Origin: Telmatactis stephensoni
Taxonomy: Eukaryota > Cnidaria > Anthozoa > Actiniaria > Isophelliidae
DNA: 64,000 nt
NCBI GenBank assembly: GCA_029948255.1
Contig: JALIZF010001827.1
Coordinates: forward strand, 718,001-782,000
Direction: 5' to 3'
Shown piece after piece: positions 8,712 to 19,800 of this stretch. Each line of letters starts with the position of its first letter. Position 1 is the stretch's first letter. A model generated the notes under the pieces. The model ran no database searches and was not told the DNA's origin. It saw only the letters and a list, made by a program, of their open reading frames with translations. The position numbers were made by a program, and so were the translations under genes.

Positions 8712-11669
8712 TCAATTTGAATCATTTTGAGGGAGATTTGGGCAAGGTGGTAATTCAGCTAAGGGTCTAAATATTCTTTGTCTAATTGTGGTCTTGTTTC
8801 TGACTGGAAGAAAGGATCTTCCAGAAACAAATATAGATGAATCTTCCCTTCTGTTTAAAGTTAGTCTATGTAGGCGAAGTGGGTGGGTTTGTGGGTTGTG
8901 ATCATCATCATCATCATCATCACTGTCAGGATCTGTTTCATCGTTTGAATCTTCAGCATCTGTTTCATCGTTTGAATCTTCAGCATCAATTTCATCATCT
9001 TGGTGATGGTTGTCATTGACTGGGCGTTCATTGAATGATGGTAGCTCATCTTCTAAATCTCTGAATCGTTCGTTAATGGTCCAATAATAGAAGGGGAGGT
9101 CTGGGTCAACTCTCTTTGAGAACTCTCTGTCATAAATAAAATAATGATATAAGTCTTGTGACTGGTAAACCTGCATTATGTCAATAAACCTGTTATAAGC
9201 TCATACAAAAGTTGGTTCAAAGTTCTCAACAAATTTGGTGTCTGATAGAGTACAAACACATAAAGTGTGCAACATAAATAGTACTAATTACTGCTATTTT
9301 ATGCTAATTCTATTTTCTATTGATTTAGTACTAAATGGTACAAAGTATTGCACACTTTTAGTGTTAGCACTCTAAGATTTCATTACAAACTAAGAATTCA
9401 CAAGTATTAAAACAAAGCCCCCAAAAAGGCATTTGTATTACTAAAGTTATGATTCCAATTTAAGGAAAAAACACTACTTATTTGTATTTTTGTTGGTTTT
9501 TTTTTTGCTTAAATTAGTGCTTGTACTACCTACATGTATATCCCCAAGGGCGGATCCAGCCAAAACTACAGGGGGGGGACTTGACTGAAATTTCCAATAT
9601 ATGGGGGGGGGGGGCTTGAATGAAATTACTTGACTGAGGTTAACTTTTTATTTGTTTATTCAGTATTGTTGGCAAAAGAGGGGGGCTTCAGCCCCCCTTT
9701 GCCCCTCTGTGGATCCGCCCTTGATCCCCATGTTTGACAGTTCTATACACAATACTTACTAACCTCACAAGTTTTTGCCACGCATATTTGAACTCTTTGA
9801 GCGTAAAGATTTTCCCAAGGAACCTGTGTACTAAGGCAAAGAACGCTTCCACGTCATCTGTGGACCCAGCTCTAGGATGTTCTTGGTAGCCTATGGTCTC
9901 ATTCTGGCGCCTTCTAGACTCAAGACTCTCAATATTGGTGGTCACAGCTATTACTGTTTCCCGGGAAAACCCACATATTCCTTTGATTGGTCTGGAGAAA
10001 TTAAAAATTAAAATATATGCCCTTGTAATTGTCATCTGTACATCACTTTACTGTACTGCCACATATTGACAGTATAGCAACAACAGACAATATGTATATG
10101 ATATTTGATGATATTTCAGTTGTCGTTTCAAAATTTGTAAGAATCATATTGCTTGTACTGTATTTAGGAAATGAGATCAAATTGAAATAATAAGCAAATG
10201 AGATGTTCTTGGGTCAAGGGCACCTACAATTTGTGTTTTTTTTTCTCTCTTTCTCTCTCTCGTTCTCTTGTTGTGTGATTGGTTGTGCGATTAACAGTGT
10301 TATTGTAAAGCAAATACTAAGTAGATCTACAATTGATACCTGTTTATGTCAATGGTTGATAGGTCGTAATTATTTCTGTGCCAGGGGATCCAATCATCCA
10401 AAATCAAGTTTAGCATTTGGTAATTTTTCTTGCATCTGACCAAAAAGAAAATATCACTTCTACTATTATAACTTCTACTACTAAGTTGACAACAGATGAG
10501 CCACACTTACCACAGAAATAACAACAAAGATAACAATGATAAAAAAGAAATAAAAATGAAGGTTATTATTTCGAATGTAATAACGTTTACCTTTCAAGCT
10601 CCGAGAGTCCCCTTCCATCTGCTGCTTCATGCCATCCTGCAATGATGTCTACATACTTGGCTTCTTTGTCATATCCTCTTTCCCTAAGGAACCTAGATAC
10701 ATGGTAGGATAGAAGTCTCTCTGCATCCTGGACTGATTGCTTACGTTCTCCTGTTAGAGCTGCATGAGTTAGTCCAGTTCCAGGGTTTGTGAGGGCCTCG
10801 TCAAATCCATTCAGATTGAATCCCAATGGTCCACCTTCTCTCGTGTGTTTTGCAATCCTTTTCAAGATGTGGCAGTGGTCCTCGCGTTCATGGTACTCAT
10901 TTCCAGTTAAGGGATCGATTTCAGGAACATATAAATATTGCCTGAAATGGACTCCAGCAGCCTCATACTCATCCAGAATTCCTGTAAAAAGATGTATTAT
11001 AAACTCTAGCATGCATAATTCTACCAACATAAAAACTGCAGGCCACTGGAGTATCAGTGCATTAGGGATGAGTTAAAATTCAATTCCATGTAGTTTTACC
11101 TCTATAAACATAAGTTGCAACTAATGACCTCAATTTATGTAGAAAGGTCTCTGGAGTATTAGCAACAAAACTGTATGGAGTGTAACCAGGAGGGACTAGT
11201 CTTCCTCTCATGTATGTTATGGCATCCTCCAAAGTCATGTGCTGTTCATTAATCAAGGAATGTAGATTCAAAATTACATCATCAGGGATGTACTTGTTGG
11301 GTCTTTCCACCACAGGTTTTCCATTTGCATCTTCTAACAAAAAAAATTGAGTTTAGCTATAGGACATGTGTCCCAAAAAATACTACAAAATTATGATAAA
11401 TTTTCTTTGGAGGGATGTAAAAAACTTTCCTTTTCTATTTATTATTATTATCATCATCATCATTATTAAATGGTTAACATCTTCCCCCTATTAATAAAAG
11501 TTAATTATGGCTTCAAATTTTCTGTCTGTAAATCATGTCTGGAAATACGCAGTATCAAATATCTATTAACACTGAAAGATTTAATAAGTTTGTCACTGTC
11601 AAGTATTGTAATTATGTCTCTGACCTCTTGTAATTCAGTCATTCGACTGCAATGAGTGGGAATAAACAA

Positions 11670-11736
<67 letters not shown>

Positions 11737-14700
11737 TTCCCTTTCAAAGTCCTTGAGCTTTTACCTTGTATTGAAATTCATCTTACCTCCAATTTTAAGC
11801 AGCATGGATAATAATGTTGCTTCGCTCTGTCTGCTGACACTCTCTCGTGCATCTTTAATTACTTGTATAATATGGAGTGGCCTTGTCTCCCCCTGGGTTC
11901 TCAATGAACTAAATTCACCATCTGTCACTGTACCTTGGATAAAAAGTGATATTAACATATACCATATCTCTGAAAACGGAAATTATGGACATTAGAAAAG
12001 TCATACAATTTCCAACACTCACCTACAGGCTTTAGATCAAGTGCAATCATTGCTGCCTTCACTTTGTTTGTTACATCACGAATAAACTGGTCTCTAAAGG
12101 AGTGATATGGGATATACTGTACAGGTAAAGCATATGGCTTAGAAGATCTCTTTTCATCAGAAAGAAGGATGACCAGGACATGAGTTGCTGCTGGTTGTCT
12201 CTTTTTAACAAACACATTTCTCAAGTAAGTCAGTAAATCATATCTGAGGTTTGTGATGGAGGACACAACATCTGCAAGTCGTGGACAGTTTGGGTGCAGG
12301 TGAGGCAACAGGCTTTCCAACTTGCTCTTGAAGGAGTGTGCTTGAAGAAGGAGAGTGTTATACTCAACTCTCTCCCAACAAAGTGATTTTAGTAGTGCCT
12401 TTGAGGTATTCTGGCTGTCAAGTTTGCTTCGATACTCCTGATCAGCATCTCTCAGTCCTTCAGCAAGGAATGGTATGTCTTCTGCTGCTTTCTCAATCAA
12501 TTCAATCACCATTTTTTCAAGCTTGTCTCGGTTGGCAGGTGCTGGTAGTTTTGTCTGATTTCTTCTTCTAACGTACTCTTTGTAAAGATCTTCCGCTTTG
12601 CCATCCCCCAGATCAATATCCCCATTCCACTCGTTCCTCACAGACTCTTGTAAAGCTGGTTTCAGGTCACAGGCATCCACTTTCAGCCAGAAGCGCCCCT
12701 TGGGATGTGCTTTTTTCAAGCTTTTCAAAGCTTCAATCTAGATTTAGAAATGAATTGCCATCAAATTCCCAACATTTTGAACTTTTGTTAAGAGGCCTAA
12801 ATTGACAATGCAAACTGCTCCCTTATAAAATTTTTGAGAAAACAATTTTTAGGCTATGTGTTAACTGTCCTAGGAAATATATGATATGATGTGCAACAAA
12901 CCTGAATTTCAGGTTTTTTGCTGAATGTTGACTTTGCAGTCCTCTTCTGTACCCATTGTAAACTTGGTGCAGCAACATTCACTTTTGCCTAGAAATTGAA
13001 TAGTGACACTACATTAGACAGTGCGGTAACTTATTCATAACCTGATGAAAGGATTTTGACATGTTGATACTAATACAATATTTTTCTTATCATGCAGTGT
13101 AACACAATGTAGGTTGAATAATAGACTAACTAGTTGTTCCCTTACTGTTAAAGGGTCTTTGTGCTGTTCAACTGGTACGGAACTCCACATTGGCCCCCTG
13201 AACAAACGGTTAAAACGGGTAGGGAACTCTGCGCACATTGTTTCATGCCAAACAGCAAAATCATTGGGAACAGATATCTAGAATGCAAAAAATACAAAAA
13301 CACGTTACTTTAAATTATGTCACCCCGAAAGTCCCCCAAACTTAGAACTATAAACTTAACCTTATCTTTTATCATGTGTATACTCCAAAAAGGTTGTCAG
13401 AGATAAATTGTGATTTGCAAGGGCATGACTGAGGGTTTTTTTTTGACAAATAACATTGATTTGAAAGAAACAATATAATGCAAAATGTAAATCTCACAAC
13501 AAATAGGAAATTAGTCATAGCAGTGGATTTTATGATCATTAACATTTTATCTATCTTTTCATTTTTAGCATTTCACGAAGACTGTAGAAATGCATAAAAT
13601 CATGCATTATTGTAAGATTCACAATGTGTAGTTCCAAAAAATATCCATACCCCACCAAAGAGGGAATTTGTAATTTGTACCCTCTGGAACGAACCTTTTT
13701 CTTCCATACAAACTCTGTAATTTTGTTCCTTCTCTGACTCCCCTCCCCTCCAGAATTTCTAATTCCCTCCATGGTGGGATATGTATAATGAGTAATCATT
13801 GCACTAACCTGCATGATATTGGTACATGAAAAGAACATGATCTGGTACTGGATTAAGCCAAATGGCATCTGCTGCATTGGCAGAAGTGTATCAGTGCCGT
13901 CGGGTCTTTTTGTAGACAACAAGTAGACAAATCTGTAAACAAGATTTGGCTTTCCTTTTTCTTTTAAATTTTTCATTGCCTCCAATGATAGAGAGGCACA
14001 ATTTGAAGGGTTATCATCAATACCACTTGCAACAGCTAGATGCAAAAAGAGCCAGTCCAAGAACTTCAGTTTATTTGCATGACTGAGATTGAGAATTGAA
14101 GCCTGGATTTCATTAAATGTTGGATTCAGTGTAGGCTGTGGACCAACAGGAACAAACAAGGGCTCCTCTATTGTCTGCACCTTCTTATCAACTCCAGAAC
14201 TTTTCTTTTTAGATGAGGCAGTCGAGTCCAAGTTCAGATTGTCAAGATAATCTGCTAGTGTCAATCCAAAATGTTTTTCAGCTTCATCAACAGTTTTATA
14301 CTTCACTTTCAGGTTATTTATCAAACGACCACGAACACGTGTACCTTAAATAGACCAAAAAGGAAATAAGCACAAAAGTACAATGAATTGTGTAATTTTT
14401 AATTTAAAACTTTAAGAAGTAAAACTTTAATTTTCATATGTCATCTACACATACTCTTCTTAATATTACTTTATAGATTTCATCATTCTGTGAACAGTAC
14501 AATACTATTATGATTTGTAATGAGATAAGAAATACTGCAACTGTACTGGGGACTAATACTTACTTGTAAGAAGAAAATTTGATGATGTTGCCTCCCTAAT
14601 GTGTTTAGCTGCATCTTCCCATAGTTTATGACCTGGTTTAAATGCTGGCCATTCACTTAATTTCTCTGGCCATTCATAACTGGGATCTGTTTTGGCCAAG

Positions 14701-15352
14701 GCGATAAATTCTATGAGGGCACGGTCCTCATTAAATTGCCACTTGTGGTACCTGGCTGGTGAAGTTTTGAGAGATTGAAGTAGATTCTAAGAAACAAACA
14801 TTGTCCAGTTTAGGTTTACAAAATTGGTAGCATGATATCTCATATTTCAAAAGTAGAAAGTACAGAGTTAAAGTGGAAACTACTTCCTACTAATGATTAA
14901 CAACTATTACAAAGTTTCATAAGGAAATAGGCACCAGAGAATAAATATTGCATTTCTTTTAAACTAGTACATACTGCTATTCTATTTATATTGGTCTCAT
15001 TTCAATTCAATATTGTAAATACATTATGTAAATACATTATGGGTATATAAGGGGGCATAAACTTAATATTTTTATAGGCAGTTTAGATAGTCTACGTCGA
15101 TTAGCCAAACTTTTAAAAGCTAAATATCATTGCCACGTAAATAAAGTGTATTATGATTTACTTCTAAAACCAAATCATTTATAATCATTAAAATACCTTT
15201 TTCACTGGACTTTTTGATGGTGGTGTAGAAAAATGCAAAGGTTTTCTAGCAGTAGAGTTCGCTTTAGATAGCAATTGACGGCGTTTTGGTACTGGTTTGT
15301 TTGGCGTATCGCCAGTTGCAACACTGGGACGCTTTACACCAGCACCATCCAT
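8712..15352 (-). CDS. Candidate transposase, Myb/SANT-like plus DDE-like protein, 1,087 aa
   Basis: Eleven coding exons (minus): 15197-15352, 14564-14786, 13809-14344, 13146-13277, 12902-12988, 12023-12737, 11787-11933, 11100-11333, 10591-10981, 9764-9991, 8712-9126. All have GT-AG borders and matching phases, totalling 3,264 nt with no internal stop. Start MDGAGVKRPSV. Residues about 66-150 (WQFNEDRALIEFIALAK, LWEDAAKHIREAT, RLINNLKVKYKTVDEAE) look like a trihelix Myb/SANT-type DNA-binding domain. FWLKVDACDLK (D399, D402) and GDIDLGDG follow, then EREDHCHILKRI (D778), then EHPRAGSTDDVEAFFALVH (D919, D920, E922). These resemble the three acidic blocks of RNase H-fold transposases; the assignment is inference. 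The tail is Asp-rich. A 5' noncoding exon ending at a GTAAG donor near 15805 probably starts in the right TIR and contains a 22-codon upstream ORF (ATG at 15883). Confidence 0.85.
9243..9375. repeat. Hairpin in transposase intron 10, AGAGTAC/GCACTCT ends
   Basis: AGAGTACAAACACATAAAGT is matched by an inverse ACTTTTAGTGTTAGCACTCT. It resembles the hairpins at 7567-8024 in starting with AGAGT and having CACT about ten bases in. The left-end string GATAGAGTACAAACAC also occurs at about 4193, outside this transposon. Confidence 0.5.
9546..9723. mobile_element. MITE in transposase intron 10, AAGGGCGGATCC ends
   Basis: AAGGGCGGATCCAG at the left and GTGGATCCGCCCTT at the right are inverted, with G runs inside. 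The flanks TATCCCCA and GATCCCCA form a near-match 8-bp duplication, as expected for hAT-like MITEs. It entered the intron after the host transposon existed and does not disturb a splice site. Confidence 0.65.
11668..11735. repeat. (ATT)n microsatellite in transposase intron
   Basis: Perfect ATT/AAT tract of about 22 units, with a shorter ATT/ATC tract at 11438-11468. The bracketed 230 bp may be the 3' end of a small retroelement, but I see no diagnostic motif. Confidence 0.85.
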
Positions 15353-15898
15353 CTAAATCCTTAAAACAGAAGCAATAGAGGTTAGTTTAACATAAAACTC
15401 AGTCGTATATGATCAAAATTGCATTTTAAAAACTCTTAAAGACGTAAATCTACAATATATCGAACCTTATACGAATCACGTTTGTCCATTGCCGCCATTT
15501 TTCCCGCGAAAATACACCAAGTGTTTTGTACTTAAAAGACTGTAAATCGTGGGTCACTTTTGGTCATTTTTAATCTACGTTATTTTTAGATATCTGGACT
15601 TTTACTTGAAGTTATTAAAACTTAAAATACTCAAAAAAGTGGCTAGCAACAACCGTTGAGAAAACTATGTTTTAATTTGCCCTGTCACACCGAGCGGCCT
15701 ATAGGTGACAAGCGTTTGAAGCTCTATATTTGCGTTATTTTAAACAACTGATTATGCAAATTGTAACTATTGTTATTCATGAATCCATTTTGTAAGGGTC
15801 TTACCTTATTCAAGTCACGCAATTGCTTCCTCGGACAAAGAAAGAAACGCCTGAACACACATGGCTCTTGATCCAGACGCCATATTGGATTCCCAGTT

Positions 15899-15922
15899 CG
15901 CAATGCATTGTGGGATAGTAGT
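15899..15922 (-). promoter_or_regulatory. ZNF143/STAF-like motif inside right TIR
   Basis: Exact inverse copy of the motif at 6076-6099, facing into the transposon. It sits just upstream of the likely first, noncoding exon of the transposase gene. The same motif thus precedes both genes of the element. Confidence 0.5.
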
Positions 15923-15945
15923 GGACCCTCCTCTGGCGGAAGTGT

Positions 15946-16847
15946 ATTTGGGTGAGTTTCTTGATCAAAAATGTACCAAATGATAGTGCTCCAAACATAT
16001 CGTCAAAGCGACGGAAGTTTCTCAAGCATGAGGAAGTTTCTCAATATCTTGACAGGTTTTTGTTTGTATAAGACACAAATCGGTCTAAGAATTGTATTTT
16101 AGATCCTTAACTGTTTACGGTAAAAGTTATTGTAATCACGTGACTTATGACGTCATTGAATTGGAAAATAGAAAAAATTAAACTGGGTGGCGAGTGTAGT
16201 TTGTCTGTCCTTAAAAGTACCATGAATATACACATCATAATAAGTTTTATAAATTCACGTTTGGAATGGTTGGCTCTCGATTTTGATTAAGGAGATATTG
16301 AGTAAAAAGTGATTTGATCATCTGGTCACGTGACCTGTTTTATACTATATCTCCTTAATGAAGAACGTTAGTCATCCATTCCAAACGTGATTTTTTCATG
16401 CTTTCAAATTGGACTGTATTTAGGGTATCTGCTATTGTATATCAATATAACTAGCTACCTAGTATTTAAAAGACTGATTTGTTACATTTTCTACGACTAA
16501 CTGATCACGTGACCAGTCTTTCACAAATATTTTGAGTTAAGGCAATCAAGAAACACAAGTTCTATTGACGTGCCAAATTTCAAACTGTTTGAACATATCA
16601 TAGGCTGATACTAAAAATCATACTTTAGTTTAAGAATTTGGCTGCTGACCCAGGCCTTAATGTGCTTGAGAATTTTCTCACTCTGAATGATAAATAATAT
16701 ATTTGAACATTTTAATTTTTTTTCTTGAGATGAATATAAACAGCTTCCCGGTCATTTTTTTATAACTTGACTGATACCGAAAGTGCACCCAGGCGTTAAG
16801 TCCGTCAATATTTCTTAACAAATATTAGAGCATCAAATATAACTTGT
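15946..16847. other. Intergenic stretch with a degraded TTAA-type element copy
   Basis: From about 16130 to 16660 this resembles the element at 26968-27783. GTCACGTGAC-type palindromes occur at about 16135, 16324 and 16504, and the right end reads GCTGACCCAGGCCTTAA (TTAA at 16657-16660). The left end is not recognisable. A short inverted pair, ATTCACGTTTGGAATGG (16253) and CCATTCCAAACGTGATT (16376), lies inside. The last 190 bp, ahead of the Caspr-like ATG, should contain that gene's promoter, but I see no TATA box. Confidence 0.5.
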
Positions 16848-16850
16848 ATG

Positions 16851-19800
16851 ATGGCGGCTCGTGTCGTGGCCATAATCTTGCTGTTGTTGTGTTTTTTAGT
16901 ACAGGATTCTCTAGCAGGTAAGTCGATCTTTAATCCATGTATTTTATAGGTCGGTCATTTTAGGGGGTTATGAATGAGTTCCATTCAGTATATCAAATTA
17001 TTCGCCTGGACTATTACCTAAATTACGTTAACTAGATTACAGCTTGGCTAGGAATATTTCCATGGAAGCAAAACACACTCTATTTAAGTCTTGCCGGGAT
17101 ATCTTGAATGACATGGCTTATTTGGTTCGCCGTAAGGTTATCTTTTTAGTGGTTGTTGAGCATAATGATAATTGACTGTACAATACTTTTAAAAAGTGCG
17201 TAATTCTTGAATACTTCATTTCTGATATCATCAAAATTCGAGCTTCCTCGGAACAGAAGTATACATACTACATTTCATTGGCGATTATTACGCCAAAACT
17301 GTTGTGGATATTTGGAAGTCGAATAAACTGGATAAAAGAATTTCCACTTGATTTATTGCGTAGTTCAGTTCAGCCTTCCCTGCTTACTAACCAGAAATGA
17401 AGATACCAATTGGTAATCCAACAAAACCAATTAAATAACTTACTCGAATTAGGGAATAAACATTTGTGGAAGATGAAAATTTGTTGATACAGTAGCTCGT
17501 CCTGTTTTCCTACACTACCAAACTCACCCGAGTCGATTTCATACAGCACTAGTAATGCGGAATTCACATTTCAACTTTATTTGCCTGAATTATTAAGTTT
17601 AGGCTCAGCTGTCGATAGCGATCCGAGCGTGTATTCACGAATAAAGGTGCATATTTAATCAGTGGTTTTGTAGTAGTTTTCCTTTCTAGATGTGAAACTG
17701 TAACATGCATATGTGACATTTCGTGGTTGTAATAGTTACTTCCTGAAACAAGACTAATTGAGATTGTTCCTCTTATCTAAAGATGGCAAAATGAAGGTTG
17801 CTGAAACATGTTTGCCTAAAACCTCAAAGCTATCGATGTATTTCTCAAAATCTTGGTTCCTTTCAGATCGGGAGAAGTTGATCAACGATAATTCATCGGT
17901 GTATCCTTTTGTTTGCCTTCTTTTGAACATGATTGCTCAGTTACATCAAACTGGATTTCAGTTTAAGACGGAGGGGATTTTTTTTTCAAGTTCGAGCAGT
18001 GAACGACAAAAACGTCTGAGTTAACTGTTGTACAAAACTAAAATCATTTCTGTCAGAAAGTTTAAGTTGTTTGTAAGTAGTTTTGGCCGGTGAAAGTTGA
18101 ATCAAAGTGTTAATCCAAAGCGAAAATTTGGATCGAAAATGAGATTTAGGCCTTCATTAGTTTGCTAATTTGCTATGTTTTCTTTATATTCAGCTTGAAA
18201 AAGCTTAATACCGACACAACTTCAAGAAAAAGTATTTGTACAATTCAAAAATTCCGTTTTAAACAGGTATTTTATCTTTGTATCTTGGTGCATCAGTTTT
18301 TAACCGGTAGAAAAAAGATTTGAGTGTTAATCCAGAACGAAAATTTGGATTAAAACTCGCACGAAGGTCTAGTTTTTGGTGCTTTTGGCCATTATTGCTT
18401 GTCATTGAAAAAAGTCTCCTCTTAATATATATCAAATAAACAATAGAAACGGTTGAGTCAGTATTTTGCTGCAATTTGTCAGTTTCTCCGACAACTGCTG
18501 TCTTTCAGAACTAGAAAATTGTTACTACCTTTAAACGCAACTAGTCCTGTACTATATGATTTAGGATAAAGACTATCAACTAACTACATGGCTAAGCCAG
18601 GCTTTTGTTATGACCAATTGAGGGTTACAATATATAGACGTAGAACCCGCTAACTTTTCACCCATTTAAGACAGGTTAACTTCAAGTAATGTTGAGTAAA
18701 TACAGGCTAAACCTGTGTCTCCACTGTTACACGCTGAAACTTTTATTTGAAACTTATGTCGATCACCGATGCGAGACGAGTTTCAAAGGGAGTATTACAC
18801 GATGAAATTTCGTCCTGAAACTTGTTCGCGACACAAGTTTTTGCTGCAGGAGTAGAAAGCAGTTCTACTTTTCGTGAAACCATCTCGTGAAACCGACCCG
18901 GCGAAAGTTTCAGCTAAATGACTATGTTACACAATGCAGTGCGTCGTGAAACTTGTCTCGCAACAGCCATTGAGGCAAGTTTCAGCGTGTAACAGCGCCT
19001 TTAAGACACTTGCCAGAGTGCTTTTATTATACAATTGTGACGTAAATGTACCAAATAAGGTATCGTTTGAGGGCCAAGGCTAAAGGCTCGGCAAAATACA
19101 TACGCGACTCGTAAAATATCAGTCCGTAATACACAAGAAAACATCTAATAAGTGATATGTATTGCATCATAAAGAAACTATGCCAGACTACATTAACATA
19201 ATTCACCAAGACTGGCCATAATACTAAGAGAGCGAAACTCAGTATTGATGTTTGTGCGATGTTCGTGGCGGCTAAGGCTATTTTTAGTAACTTCGCCTTC
19301 GCGCGCAATTAAGGTAATTTCGTAGAAATAAAACCGAACATAGATTTTTAATGAAATTTCGTACAGTTACTAAATAAGCTTTACTGATTCCAAAAATCAA
19401 ATAAAAAATGGGGATCACCGTGTTTGTTTTTGGGCTACTGATGGCAAGCTTCCCTCCCTTATTATGCTGTCTTGGTTCTGGATGCACTTGGATAGTTGGG
19501 AGAGCACTCTGGTGGCTAGAGTTGCTCAATTGTCGTAAAAAATAGAGATATTTTCGGCACCAGTACATACCCTGATATTAGCTTGAAAACAGCTTTCTTC
19601 GGTAAGTATTTGAGAATATCTCGAAAACGGAATTAACATAGATTTTTGTTAAAATTGAAATATCTGATAGATTAGCTTACTCTTGTTGATTTGATGTAAT
19701 AAAAACAATAGGTCACCGTGTTCGTTTTTGCGCTACAGCACGCTAAAGTACGAATTTTGTCCTCAAGATATGCTTTGGCAGAGGGAAGACTAGGGCGAGT

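Larger units (their letters stand above)
6054..15944. mobile_element. Apparently intact 9.87-kb DNA transposon, 37-bp TIRs, 9-bp target duplication
   Basis: The left TIR (6063-6099, beginning CAGAGGAGGGTCCACTACTA) and the right TIR (15899-15935) are exact inverse complements over 37 bp. Both ends are flanked by the exact 9-mer GCGGAAGTG (6054-6062 and 15936-15944). The 9,873-bp interior holds two convergent spliced genes, a HIRAN-like protein (6169-7564, +) and a transposase candidate (15352-8712, -). Both read through without stops or frameshifts. Perfect ends and intact frames point to recent insertion. A 9-bp duplication is compatible with Mutator-like or Merlin-like elements, but I do not recognise either protein as belonging to those groups. 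MITEs and a microsatellite lie in its introns and the intergenic middle. Confidence 0.93.
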
